From positions 34,217 through 98,216 of the forward strand of contig ONAD01000009.1 in the NCBI GenBank assembly GCA_900315735.1: DNA of 64,000 bases, read 5' to 3'. The DNA comes from an uncultured Lachnospiraceae bacterium. GTDB taxonomy: Bacteria > Bacillota > Clostridia > Lachnospirales > Lachnospiraceae. A program made the position numbers and the translations under genes. This document shows, in pieces, positions 53,833-61,792 of this stretch. Numbering within the stretch: the first letter of the stretch is position 1; the number at the start of each line of letters is the position of its first letter. Below the pieces are notes generated by a model. It ran no database searches. It was not told the DNA's origin and saw nothing but the letters and a program-made list of their open reading frames with translations.

Positions 53833-54066
53833 AATAATCTTCTTATCCGCGGTACCACCCGCATTGGAAAATGAATGCTTCATCTTCCCTCTCTTCGTGC
53901 GTAACGTGCACTACGTACTGACCTACTGTATTTCAGCCAGTCGGCTCCAGAGTGTTCCCTTTGCTTTCTCTTCCAAACAGCGCTCTCAGTCGGTGACGCT
54001 GTATTCCTGTCGGCCTCTAAAAGTAAGAGTCTCTTTCCCAGCTTTTGCAACTATATCTCCTAGTTG
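53794..54066 (-). promoter_or_regulatory. T-box riboswitch controlling aspS-gatCAB
   Basis: On the minus strand the leader has a stem I region with an ACAGCG/CGCTGT apical stem, a following region containing GAAATACAGTAGG, and the T-box core GGGTGGTACCGCGG (53847-53860), then the terminator. T-boxes sense uncharged tRNA, which pairs its anticodon with a specifier triplet and its CCA end with the T-box bulge. The specifier was not resolved: the 3' side of stem I reads GGGAACACTC, and a GAC also occurs in GGCCGACAGG. It fills most of the 405-base gap before aspS. Confidence 0.92.
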
Positions 54067-54072
54067 TTGACT

Positions 54073-54101
54073 ATGATAGCACTGCTTTTTTTGTTTTGCA
54101 A
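54073..54101 (-). promoter_or_regulatory. Promoter of the aspS T-box leader
   Basis: TTGCAA (54096-54101) and TATCAT (54073-54078) are exactly 17 bases apart on the minus strand. Confidence 0.75.
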
Positions 54102-54157
54102 GTATTTTTTACAAATCTGATGCTATTTTTTCACTATGTCCTTTATATTATCCAGAT

Positions 54158-54679
54158 TTATTTTATATAATGGACATAATCTGCTTTTCTCGGAGCAGCC
54201 TCTTTTGCCGGTTCTTTCGCATAGCCGATGACACAGTTTCCGATGCCTTCGTAATCTCCTTCAATGCCAAGTTCATTTAAGATTGCTTTTCCCTCTTCCC
54301 GCTCAAAAGTCTCTTTTGCACGGTGAATCCAGCAGCTTCCAAGTCCCAGGGAATGTGCTGCCAGCATCAGATTGCCCATAACAAGGCTTCCATCATAAAG
54401 ATAGGTTGGACGACTCTTATCTGCTAATACCACCAGCACCACCGGTGCTCCATAAAACGGGTCACTGGTTGTTCCCATAATCTCGGCATTTACCTTGGAA
54501 AGTCTGTCCCTTACTTCCTTATTCGTAACTGCAAGTATAATCGGAGACTGCCTGCCCATTCCGGTAGCCGCATAAGTTCCGGCTTCCACTACTTCTGCAA
54601 TCAGCTCTTCCGGCACCATATCTTCCTTATAACCTCTGATACTTCTTCTTGTCTCCATTGCTTTTATGATATCGTTCAT
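54158..54679 (-). CDS. Nitroreductase family flavoprotein
   Basis: This 173-residue FMN enzyme starts MNDIIKAMETRRSIRGYKED, the FMN-binding RRSIRGY motif. It has TYAATGMGRQSPIILAVTNK and LGLGSCWIHRAKETFEREEG, with a C-terminal GIGNCVIGYAKEPAKEAAPR. Family members reduce nitro compounds or quinones with NAD(P)H. It is the last of three closely spaced genes (phosphatase, DUF1835/DUF3658 protein, nitroreductase). Its physiological substrate is unknown. Confidence 0.94.
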   Translation of the reverse strand: MNDIIKAMETRRSIRGYKEDMVPEELIAEVVEAGTYAATGMGRQSPIILAVTNKEVRDRLSKVNAEIMGTTSDPFYGAPVVLVVLADKSRPTYLYDGSLVMGNLMLAAHSLGLGSCWIHRAKETFEREEGKAILNELGIEGDYEGIGNCVIGYAKEPAKEAAPRKADYVHYIK

Positions 54680-54682
54680 TTC

Positions 54683-55579
54683 TTACTGCTCCTTTCTGAT
54701 GCTCCGGCGGAAAATTTCATCCGCCTCTTTCACTACTTTTATTTCTCCGGTCTCAATCATATGATTGATGCGGTTCATATACCAACTGTCACTGATTCCA
54801 AGGGGATATTTTAACAACAGATTTCCAATGAGTCTTGCCTGTATGATTTCGCCCTCCGGCAGTTCTCTTCGAATCAGGAAATCATAAAAATCCTCTTTTA
54901 CGCCCACCAGACAGCCATTTATCAGAACCCGAAGAGGTGCATCCTCTTCTTTAAGTTCGTCCCATCTGGATGCAAATACTTTCTGCTCATGCTCTGAAAG
55001 TTCCTTTTCCAATGGAAGGAAACGATAAAACTGTCCGGCATCTACTTCTCCCCAGGAGGAATAGCGTACCGTCGTATTTTCCTCTTCTCTTACATAATCC
55101 GGCAGACGTACCACGGATATGGCACATTCATATTTCCGCAGCACACTGACTGCATGGCAGAGTCCGCACAGGGAATAAGGCTTATTGCTGTACCAGATAC
55201 GAAAAGATTCTCCCTGCTTTGCAAACTGCTCCATCCGCTGTAGCTCTTTCCCATAGGTTTCCACTGCCTGCTCTAATTCTTGCCGCTCCTCTTTCTCATC
55301 CTCATTCCAATAGACACCATACTGCTCTAAGATTATCTTCTTCCGGTATGTACCATCCAGCGGTTCCTTCAGGCTGCCAATGTCCAACATAAATGGCAGT
55401 ATAATGACCTCCGCAGAAGTTCCGCCAACCGCTTCTCCTGCAAACATGTCTTCAAATGTGGCTTTGTCCGGCTTTTCCCCAAGCCACGCGGTTGGTCCAT
55501 CCTCATAATCCGGCTCCTGATAGTTCTTCGCAAGCCTCATGGCTCCGCCTTCACTCTCGCCAAATAAGATTTCTATCAT
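54683..55579 (-). CDS. DUF1835/DUF3658 protein
   Basis: The 298-residue cytoplasmic protein begins MIEILFGESEGGAMRLAKNY, like the start of DUF1835. Its C-terminal part (about 225-298, with EEDAPLRVLINGCLVGVKED and GISDSWYMNRINHMIE) resembles DUF3658. A conserved SSWGEVDAGQFYRFLP lies between. The function is unknown. The stop of the tyrosine phosphatase gene adjoins its start and the nitroreductase gene follows after three bases, so the three are co-transcribed. Confidence 0.82.
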   Translation of the reverse strand: MIEILFGESEGGAMRLAKNYQEPDYEDGPTAWLGEKPDKATFEDMFAGEAVGGTSAEVIILPFMLDIGSLKEPLDGTYRKKIILEQYGVYWNEDEKEERQELEQAVETYGKELQRMEQFAKQGESFRIWYSNKPYSLCGLCHAVSVLRKYECAISVVRLPDYVREEENTTVRYSSWGEVDAGQFYRFLPLEKELSEHEQKVFASRWDELKEEDAPLRVLINGCLVGVKEDFYDFLIRRELPEGEIIQARLIGNLLLKYPLGISDSWYMNRINHMIETGEIKVVKEADEIFRRSIRKEQ

Positions 55580-56071
55580 CTACACTTCTCCCTGCTCTAT
55601 GAGATATTCTAAGAATGCTTCGCATCCGCGTGTTACATCCGCATAAGTCTTATCGAACCTGCCGCTGTACCATGGGTCGGATATTGCTACCTGCTCTCCG
55701 GCAAAGGAAAGCAGCATGGATATTTTACCGCCACGATGCCCGGTTATCCGCTCGATTCCACGGATATTGCTTTCGTCCATCCCTATGAGGTAATCATAAA
55801 TCTCATAATCGGATTTTGTCAACTGTCTCGCCCGCTTGTCCCGAAAATCGGTCTCCGGCTTATTTCCGATTCCATGCTTCTTAAGCTCCGCTTGCGCCGG
55901 CGGGTAAATCGGATTCCCAATGCCATTCCAGATTTCTTCGGTGCTGGTGGCAGCCGAGGCTATCTCGAATCGGTCGGTGAGGCCTCGTCTGGCGACGAGG
56001 TCCTTTAGGATGAATTCTGCCATAGGGGAACGGCAGATGTTTCCATGGCAGATGAATAATATTTTTATCAT
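55580..56071 (-). CDS. Low-molecular-weight protein-tyrosine phosphatase
   Basis: This 163-residue phosphatase has the P-loop ICHGNICRSPMAEFIL with the nucleophile cysteine at residue 8 and the arginine at 14, and the general acid aspartate in ISDPWYSGRFD near 136. It starts MIKILFICHGNICRSPMAEF. It is the first gene of a three-gene unit and lies next to the integrase end of the mobile element. The frame and start are intact, so the element did not disrupt it. Confidence 0.95.
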   Translation of the reverse strand: MIKILFICHGNICRSPMAEFILKDLVARRGLTDRFEIASAATSTEEIWNGIGNPIYPPAQAELKKHGIGNKPETDFRDKRARQLTKSDYEIYDYLIGMDESNIRGIERITGHRGGKISMLLSFAGEQVAISDPWYSGRFDKTYADVTRGCEAFLEYLIEQGEV

Positions 56072-56150
56072 AGTCTTATAAATCCTTATAAATGCTGTAT
56101 TTACGGGCTTTCCCGATGTTTTTTATGTAGAGCTAGCATCTTGATTACAT

Positions 56151-56228
56151 GGCATATATTGGCATAATTTTGCGTATTTTTGTAAGCAAAAGGTATAAAA
56201 ATCGGTATAAAAATGTTCGATTTATACC
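56151..56228. repeat. Short direct repeats between the integrase gene and the element boundary
   Basis: GGCATATATT/GGCATAATTT are head to tail at 56151-56170. GGTATAAAAATC/GGTATAAAAATG are head to tail at 56192-56215. An inverted GGTATAAA copy is at 56221-56228. Their position fits arm-type integrase binding sites. Confidence 0.6.
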
Positions 56229-56267
56229 TCAGTATTTATGCGGGTTTGAGGCGATTTTCCGTCTCCT

Positions 56268-57469
56268 TTACATGACTTTTTGCAGTCGCAAAACTTCTTC
56301 TTTTGCATCCTCAAATCCAAGATGAGTATAAGTATTTAAAGTAACACCAATATCACTATGTCCCATTAAATACTGTAGGGTCTTTGGATTCATACCTGAC
56401 TTAGCCATATTCGAGCAATAAGTATGTCTGCAAACATGTGGTGTAATCTTCGGCATCTGAATCTTATAGATTTTATTGTACTTCTCAACAATGTGTTTGA
56501 AATAATGTTCCCAATGCAGGGAATACATAATGCTTCCATCCTTATCAAAGTATAAAAATCCACTATGACCATCTACCATTGGTTCTACCTTCGGAGGGTT
56601 ACGCTTCTCAATAATCCTTCGAAAACATTCTTCAATATCCGGAGTCATTGGCAAAACTCTAGTACCGCTTGTAGTCTTCGTTTCCTGAATATAATATCCG
56701 GTACTGCCCCTCTTTAATAACTGATGATCAATATTAAGCGTGTGATTCTCTAAATCAATATCCGCTAATGTTAAACCACAAAACTCTGAAATACGAAGTC
56801 CTGTTTTAAAATGAATATAGATTCCTTCATAGTAATTCGAAAAGTGTTTGTCCTCTTTTACAAACTTTAGGAATTTACGTTCTTCTTCACGACTAACGGC
56901 TTCTCTTCGAATAGAATCATTTACAATTACATCCACCAGCTGAAAACCAAATGGATTCTTACGAATCAAATCGTCATCAACCGCCATCTGAAAAGCAGGT
57001 CTTACCACACCTCTAATAGTGTGTATACTACTGTAACTTTTCCCTTGCTCCTGCTGTAATTTAATGAGCCACACCTTTGCATCAGAGATTCTTACTGTAT
57101 CATTCTTTTGGCACCAAAATGGTCTTTTCGCAGTAAATTCAAAACCGTATTATAACCAGCTCGTGTCGTAGGTCTTACACCTGTCTTAGTCGAAATATAT
57201 TTTTCTACCAAATCATAGACTGTAAGATTTCCGCCATTGGATATGATATGGTCAAACATATCCGCCTGAATCTGCTTTTCCAGCTCTCTTAAAGAAGGTG
57301 TCTTCTTTTTTCCAACAGGCATTCTGTCATTATGGTCAAGTCGCCAACTATAAATAACCTTCTCTTTGCCAAATGAATCCAGATACTTGTAACGATATCT
57401 CCCATCGCTCATCTGCATTTCGCCATTATGTAATATTCTTCCTCTACTATCTCTCCTTTTTTCGCTCAT
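56268..57469 (-). pseudogene. int: Tn916-type tyrosine integrase, frameshifted
   Basis: Two parts make one integrase of about 400 residues. The N-terminal part (57469 to 57092) has the arm-binding domain (MSEKRRDSRGRILHNGEMQM, RYRYKYLDSFGKEKVIYSWR) and ends FGAKRMIQ then stop. The C-terminal part (frame from about 57101 to 56268) has AKVWLIKLQQEQGKSYSSIH and the catalytic residues: arginine in TGLRISEFCG, HxxR in PHVCRHTYCS, and tyrosine in LNTYTHLG. Near 57101 one base appears missing: inserting a T after AGAAT restores GAKRIDTVRISDAKVWLIKL. A strong AAAGGAG site precedes the start. Either the element cannot move on its own or this is a sequencing error. Confidence 0.88.
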
Positions 57470-57507
57470 ATATTTGGTCTCCTTTACTAATCTTTATAAT
57501 TAAGAAG

Positions 57508-57545
57508 ACCATCTCGGCAAATTCTATTTTATCACGAGATGGTCA
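57508..57545 (-). terminator. Hairpin between xis and int
   Basis: GACCATCTCG and CGAGATGGTC form a perfect 10-base stem around an A/T-rich 18-base loop. On the minus strand TTCTTAATT follows. It could attenuate int transcription from upstream. Confidence 0.6.
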
Positions 57546-57594
57546 TTCTGTCGTGGCAAAATGAACACTATTATCCGTCCCTTGCCTACGTGTT

Positions 57595-57810
57595 TTAAAC
57601 TCCGGTAACTTTATCTAAATACTCTTCAAATAGTTTTCTTTTAAATCTAATATGACTCCCAATCTCTAGCACAAAGTCTTCTCCCTGATTTTCATAAGCA
57701 ATCTGACGTAAACGCTTTTCTCCTATACCATAGTATTCAGCTGCTTCCTGAATACTTAAAGAGTATTTTCTCCAGAGGGGGACAGTTACCTTCATATCCT
57801 TTTCACTCAT
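57595..57810 (-). CDS. xis: Excisionase Xis, Tn916 type
   Basis: This 71-residue protein resembles Tn916 Xis: VPLWRKYSLSIQEAAEYYGI, then GEKRLRQIAYENQGEDFVLE, then GSHIRFKRKLFEEYLDKV, a winged-helix MerR-like fold. Xis bends DNA at the element ends and favours excision over integration. GGAGGGATAACGT precedes the start. It begins three bases after the stop of the ATPase gene and lies 125 bases upstream of int. Confidence 0.92.
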   Translation of the reverse strand: MSEKDMKVTVPLWRKYSLSIQEAAEYYGIGEKRLRQIAYENQGEDFVLEIGSHIRFKRKLFEEYLDKVTGV

Positions 57811-57813
57811 ACG

Positions 57814-58638
57814 TTATCCCTCCTTCCCAAAGATTTCCTTTAAGATTTCATTCTTATATCTTCCGGATGCTACTCGCTTACTCTCAGAAGTTTCCATATG
57901 AATCGGTCTGCACATATCAAGAATTCTGTCTGAGATTCGCGCAAACATAAGCTCCTGTTCATTTACATTCCTTAGGTTTGCCAAATCTAAATTCGTTGTG
58001 ACGATAAGTGGCTTTCCCGAGGTCCATCTACGATTAATCACATTTCCAATATTCTGCAAAGCAAACTCAGAATTCTGCTCTGCTCCTAAATCATCGATGA
58101 CAAGAAGTGAGTATGAATCCAACGACTTCACATATTCCTCTGCATCGAATTTTGAGATGTTGGATATTCTGGCAAAGTCTGTCATAAGAACTTTCTTCTC
58201 CTGCTCTAATAAAGCATTGGCTATGGCAGCCGCCATATAGGTCTTTCCTGAGCCCAAATTGCCCCATAGAAGCAGTCCAATATGTTCCTGCCGAACCTTC
58301 TCCCAATTTTCTACATAACACTTTGCCATCGCCATTTGAGGCACGGTGCCATCATCGTTTTCAAAAGTCCAATCCCACATGCGACGGTCTGTAAAACAAA
58401 TCCCCTTATTTCGTTCCACAAGTTCTATATGCTCTCGCCTGGCATGTTCTTCACGCTCCCTTTTGATTTTTTCCTCACGGCATTTACATGTGCTTGGGCG
58501 TTTATCAGATTTAAAGAACTCGTTGTATTCAGGAAGCCTGATTTCTAATGGTCCACCACAAAGGGAACAATGTAATAAGCCATCTTCTGCAACATAGCTA
58601 TCCGGTATATTTTCTCTATTCCAAATTTCATTCATCAT
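57814..58638 (-). CDS. DnaC/IstB-like ATPase
   Basis: This 274-residue AAA+ protein has an N-terminal cysteine-bearing region (CSLCGG near residue 20 and CKCR near 50, possibly a zinc finger). Walker A is LLWGNLGSGKTYMAAAIANA and Walker B is SYSLLVIDDLGAEQNSEFAL, with sensor I in LIVTTNLDLANLRN. It resembles DnaC-type helicase loaders of phages and integrative elements. Together with the adjacent initiator it probably supports replication of the excised circle. Confidence 0.92.
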   Translation of the reverse strand: MMNEIWNRENIPDSYVAEDGLLHCSLCGGPLEIRLPEYNEFFKSDKRPSTCKCREEKIKREREEHARREHIELVERNKGICFTDRRMWDWTFENDDGTVPQMAMAKCYVENWEKVRQEHIGLLLWGNLGSGKTYMAAAIANALLEQEKKVLMTDFARISNISKFDAEEYVKSLDSYSLLVIDDLGAEQNSEFALQNIGNVINRRWTSGKPLIVTTNLDLANLRNVNEQELMFARISDRILDMCRPIHMETSESKRVASGRYKNEILKEIFGKEG

Positions 58639-59123
58639 TAAAACGTGTCCTCCCCATATTTATAAGATGTTATTGATTCTTGTTTATTATTGTTATTAGT
58701 GGCTGATTTTCCGCCCCATGTAGAGGCAGTTTTCTGACCCTTATACGGTCGGTTTTCTGTCCCTACTACAGGCGATTTTCCGACTATACTTGAGGAAGGA
58801 ACTTTGACATAAATCATATTTGCACGACCTTTTCTCATGCGCTTCTTCTCGATCAACCCTGCATCCACAAGTTCCCTCATATTCTCCTTTATCGTACTCA
58901 GACTCTTGCCCATTTCCTCAGCCAAATCTTCAAGTTTATAGTTAATATAAACTCTTCCGAACTCATCCACCTTTCCATTTGTGATGGATAGATTGGAACG
59001 ATTTAAAAGCTTGGAATATAAAATTGTGGCAGTGCTGCTAAGCTCACCTCCGTGAAGATCATTTGGAATCACAGAATAATTGGTTAGCTTTGTGCCACGG
59101 GTTAAAAACTGTAATGCTTCCAT
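58638..59123 (-). CDS. RepA_N-like replication initiator
   Basis: This 161-residue protein has a winged-helix N-terminal part (about 10-110): TKLTNYSVIPNDLHGGELSS, TATILYSKLLNRSNLSITNG, VDEFGRVYINYKLEDLAEEM, and LVDAGLIEKKRMRKGRANMI. It resembles the RepA_N initiator domain but is shorter than most of these initiators. A low-complexity Thr/Asn/Lys tail follows. It abuts a DnaC-like gene and an unknown gene with one-base overlaps and lies downstream of a repeat-rich region that could be its binding site. Confidence 0.8.
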   Translation of the reverse strand: MEALQFLTRGTKLTNYSVIPNDLHGGELSSTATILYSKLLNRSNLSITNGKVDEFGRVYINYKLEDLAEEMGKSLSTIKENMRELVDAGLIEKKRMRKGRANMIYVKVPSSSIVGKSPVVGTENRPYKGQKTASTWGGKSATNNNNKQESITSYKYGEDTF

Positions 59124-59806
59124 TAATCTTCACCTCCAAATTTTTTCTGTATTTCCTTCAACTCATCCGAGACTCGAAATACCTCAAGTTCCATCTTCCG
59201 ATATTCGTTTATTGGTATCAGCCCAAGCTTCATCTGGAAGAAGATTTTTACCCGCTCTATAAAAGGTAGGCCCTTATCCATGAAATCTCGCTGTTCCAAC
59301 TGCTGAAGTCTCTTATCGCAGTTATTCGCAAGTGCCATAACTTTTTCACTAATAACAGTAATAGTCTTCGCAGAATCTTTGCGAAGCTCCAGATTTTCTT
59401 TATATGCTCTTGCCTCTTGTTTCTGGCTAAGTTCTTTAAGTTGGTAATAGTTATCCATCCAATCTGATGTTTCCCCTTTTTGAAAATCATAAAGAACTTC
59501 CAATTCTTCCATCTCCTGCCCTCGATAATCAATCTTTGAAAAATGTATCACCGAATCTATAGAAGCCTCTAGGATATTCAGCTTTTCCAGATCTATGAAG
59601 TATCTTTTTCCATCGCTGCTAATCTTTATCAAACTGTCTCTGGCATATCGAAAGGCACTCATCTTAGCTCTGGCAGTTGACTCCGGTTTTCCGCACTCAT
59701 CCATTAAATATTTCTTTGCGCTATCGAAGCTGTACTCTCCGTCTCCTGCTAAGCAATATAATTCCCAATGATTTCCAAGATGCTTTAATGTTTCTGCAAT
59801 ATTCAT
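59123..59806 (-). CDS. Hypothetical protein in the element replication operon
   Basis: This 227-residue protein was not recognised. The N-terminal part (MNIAETLKHLGNHWELYCLA, FDSAKKYLMDECGKPESTAR) could be a helix-turn-helix-like fold. The C-terminal half is highly charged and helical (EELEVLYDFQKGETSDWMDN, then long Lys/Glu stretches with coiled-coil character). It is the first gene of the operon with the initiator, ATPase and Xis. The repeat region lies directly upstream, so it may regulate or assist replication. Confidence 0.72.
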   Translation of the reverse strand: MNIAETLKHLGNHWELYCLAGDGEYSFDSAKKYLMDECGKPESTARAKMSAFRYARDSLIKISSDGKRYFIDLEKLNILEASIDSVIHFSKIDYRGQEMEELEVLYDFQKGETSDWMDNYYQLKELSQKQEARAYKENLELRKDSAKTITVISEKVMALANNCDKRLQQLEQRDFMDKGLPFIERVKIFFQMKLGLIPINEYRKMELEVFRVSDELKEIQKKFGGED

Positions 59807-59861
59807 TAATTAAACCTCCTGTTCTTTCCGCTCATAATTCATTTGGTTCAGCAAGTGACTC

Positions 59862-60120
59862 ATTACTAGAAAAATGAAGAATTCTTTTCAATGCTTCTCT
59901 TAAATCCTTCACATTACATTTGGGGTGGTTTTCCGCCCATTACTAAATCAAAAGCAAAATTTCTCAATTTTTTCTTTCAACATACATATGGGTTGAAAAA
60001 TCAACCATTACTAAACCGAGAAGAATTTTTCTTTATCCCTTCATCTACTATTTGGAACGAGTCAGAACCGATTACTAAAAAATTCTTATTTCCACCCGTT
60101 CAAAATACATATGGGACACA
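59862..60120. repeat. Iteron-like repeat region 1 (ATTACTARA repeats with hairpins)
   Basis: ATTACTA(A/G)A occurs at 59862, 59939, 60007 and 60071, spaced 77, 68 and 64 bases. Copies 2-4 are preceded by short inverted repeats (GGTGGTTTTCCGCC, GGTTGAAAAATCAACC, GGAACGAGTCAGAACC). Related ACATACATATGGG-type boxes lie between them. The region is the upstream control or origin region of the replication operon. Confidence 0.8.
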
Positions 60121-60153
60121 TATGATCTGAATCTGCAGAAATTTTGCGCAAAA

Positions 60154-60179
60154 AAGAAGACAGGTGTTTTCCTGTCTTC
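60154..60179. terminator. Hairpin in the element intergenic region
   Basis: GAAGACAGG and CCTGTCTTC form a perfect stem around TGTTTT. A second hairpin (AGGAACCTGG with CCAAGTTCCT) follows at about 60210-60243. No nearby gene was found that they would terminate, other than possible antisense transcripts. Confidence 0.5.
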
Positions 60180-60292
60180 AATCTGCTCTCTTCTTTAATT
60201 TTTTTGTAACCAAAAAGGAACCTGGTGCATTTACCAAGTTCCTCGTTCCAACTAATCTGATTCTACTGTAGCAGACCCCAATTTCAAAAAAA

Positions 60293-60339
60293 AGGGCCAT
60301 TAGGGACCATTTAGGGCCATTAAGGACCATTGGGAACCA
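60293..60339. repeat. Iteron array 2: five roughly 10-bp AGGGNCCAT repeats
   Basis: AGGGCCAT, AGGGACCAT, AGGGCCAT, AGGACCAT and GGGAACCA begin at 60293, 60302, 60313, 60323 and 60332, phased at about one helical turn. This pattern is typical of initiator or partition-protein binding arrays. Confidence 0.8.
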
Positions 60340-60438
60340 AGTTTTATACAAACAATAAACACTGGGGTCTTAGGGAGCGCCCTAACAAGTATATTTTGTC
60401 AGACAAAATACGTATCTTGCAATAAAAAATAAAGATAA

Positions 60439-60511
60439 GTGTAACAGGTGTATCAGCTAATGCAGAAGACTCTCAAAGTATTGAAAATACTGATGTTACA
60501 GGTGATACAGC
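60439..60511. repeat. Direct repeat pair TGTWACAGGTGWWWCAGC
   Basis: TGTAACAGGTGTATCAGC (60440-60457) and TGTTACAGGTGATACAGC (60494-60511) differ at three bases. A related hairpin GTTACACCACTCGTTGTAAC follows at 60545-60564. No coding sequence was found here. Confidence 0.65.
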
Positions 60512-61048
60512 AATTTATTAGAAAAAATGAAATGAAACACTTATGTTACACCACTCGTTGTAACAGTTGTAATTTTTAAAAAAGCTTCTGGTTAGGTGGG
60601 CAGCCCCTTTGTCTAAATCTTGGTATTTTTCGAAGCTTCGCATATACCGAATCCCTTGTAAAACCAGTGTTCTGCAATAATTCAACGACCTTGTCCACCA
60701 TGTGGCGACAACATTCTTGAACACATCATTTTACGATTAACCCACAATGCCCCTTCACGGACATCCCGAACGAAGCTTCGTAACCCCTGGAGCCCCCATA
60801 AATACTGCATTCTGTAGAAAAACTGCGAATTGCCAACAATGTGCGGATAATCCGATACTTCACTTAAATTTACAGTAGCAGGATACGCCTAAAGTTGCAT
60901 AATCATGACCACCCGTCCAACGGGTGGTTTGCTCGCCCCTATAAGGGGCTGTTACCGGCCAGCGCCTAAAGACGCTGGCTTTCACTTTGTTCAAGCCTTT
61001 ATCGCCTTTGACTCGTCGCAGCCCTTAAAAGGGCGCTTGTAATACCGG

Positions 61049-61504
61049 CTACCCCTTGAAGGGGTCCTCATACTCTTTCACACTCAGTTTATCCATTGCT
61101 ATATCATGTTTTTCCTGTTCCTGAATGTACTTCTTTATTGTTGCCTCATTAAGTCCTACTGTACTCACATAGTATCCTTCTGCCCAGAAGTGTCTGTTTC
61201 CAAACTTATACTTCAAGTTTGCGTGCTGATCAAATATCATCAATGCACTTTTTCCTTTTAAATACCCCATAAACTGTGAAACACTTAGCTTTGGAGGGAT
61301 ACTGACTAGCATATGTACATGATCTGGCATCAGATGACCTTCTATAATCTCTACTCCTTTGTATGCGCAAAGCTGTTTCAGTATATCCCTTATACTTGCC
61401 TTGTATTGATTATAAATAATTTTTCTCCTATACTTGGGTGTGAACACTATATGGTACTTACACATCCATTTAGTGTGTGCTAAACTATTTGCCTTGTTGG
61501 CCAT
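61049..61504 (-). CDS. tnpA: IS200-family Y1 transposase TnpA
   Basis: This HUH single-strand transposase has 151 residues. It starts MANKANSLAHTKWMCKYHIV with FTPKYRRK. The metal-binding HUH pair is in MPDHVHMLVSIPPKLS, and the catalytic tyrosine is in EATIKKYIQEQEKHD. No tnpB accompanies it. GGTGATTTTA before ATG 61502-61504 is the ribosome binding site and lies in one arm of a long hairpin (61506-61572). Length and motifs are intact, so it is probably active. Confidence 0.95.
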   Translation of the reverse strand: MANKANSLAHTKWMCKYHIVFTPKYRRKIIYNQYKASIRDILKQLCAYKGVEIIEGHLMPDHVHMLVSIPPKLSVSQFMGYLKGKSALMIFDQHANLKYKFGNRHFWAEGYYVSTVGLNEATIKKYIQEQEKHDIAMDKLSVKEYEDPFKG

Positions 61505-61505
61505 T

Positions 61506-61572
61506 AAAATCACCTTTCCTTTCGTTATAATTTAGGCTTGAACATCCAAAATTATAACGGAAAGGTGATTTT
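61506..61572 (-). promoter_or_regulatory. Leader hairpin covering the tnpA ribosome binding site
   Basis: On the minus strand AAATCACCTTTCCGTTATAA pairs with TTATAACGAAAGGAAAGGTGATTT, which contains the ribosome binding site directly before the tnpA start. In IS200 such a hairpin blocks read-through expression and translation. Confidence 0.8.
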
Positions 61573-61792
61573 TTTGTATAACAAACACCGCGCACCCGCA
61601 TAGCGGGTGGTTTATATTTCGCACGCTTCGCGCGCTCAACTGGGTCACGACCCATAAAATTGCCGCCCGAAGGCGACAATTCTTACTAAATCTTTACGCA
61701 TTTCTCCGCACATCCTATGTCGTGCGCACTAGGGCATCCACACACCCCAAATAAAACACAATAATCGCTCCACCAACCTGAATGCACTATCA

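Larger units (their letters stand above)
60895..61700 (-). mobile_element. IS200/IS605-family insertion with hairpin-rich ends
   Basis: A single tnpA is flanked by consecutive hairpins. At the 3' end are CCACCCGTCCAACGGGTGG (60911-60930), GCCCCTATAAGGGGC, GCCAGCGCCTAAAGACGCTGGC and ACCCCTTGAAGGGGT. At the 5' end are CACCCGCATAGCGGGTG, GGGTCACGACCC and GCCGCCCGAAGGCGAC. IS200-type elements lack terminal inverted repeats and use end hairpins, so exact termini are not resolved. It lies in the intergenic part of the conjugative element. Confidence 0.85.

Noticed and set aside
60518..60724. 68-codon open frame on the minus strand
   Set aside because: It falls in the repeat-rich element region, shows no recognisable motif and has no clear ribosome binding site.
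61485..61679. 64-codon open frame overlapping the IS200 leader
   Set aside because: It reads through the leader hairpins in another frame of the tnpA upstream region.
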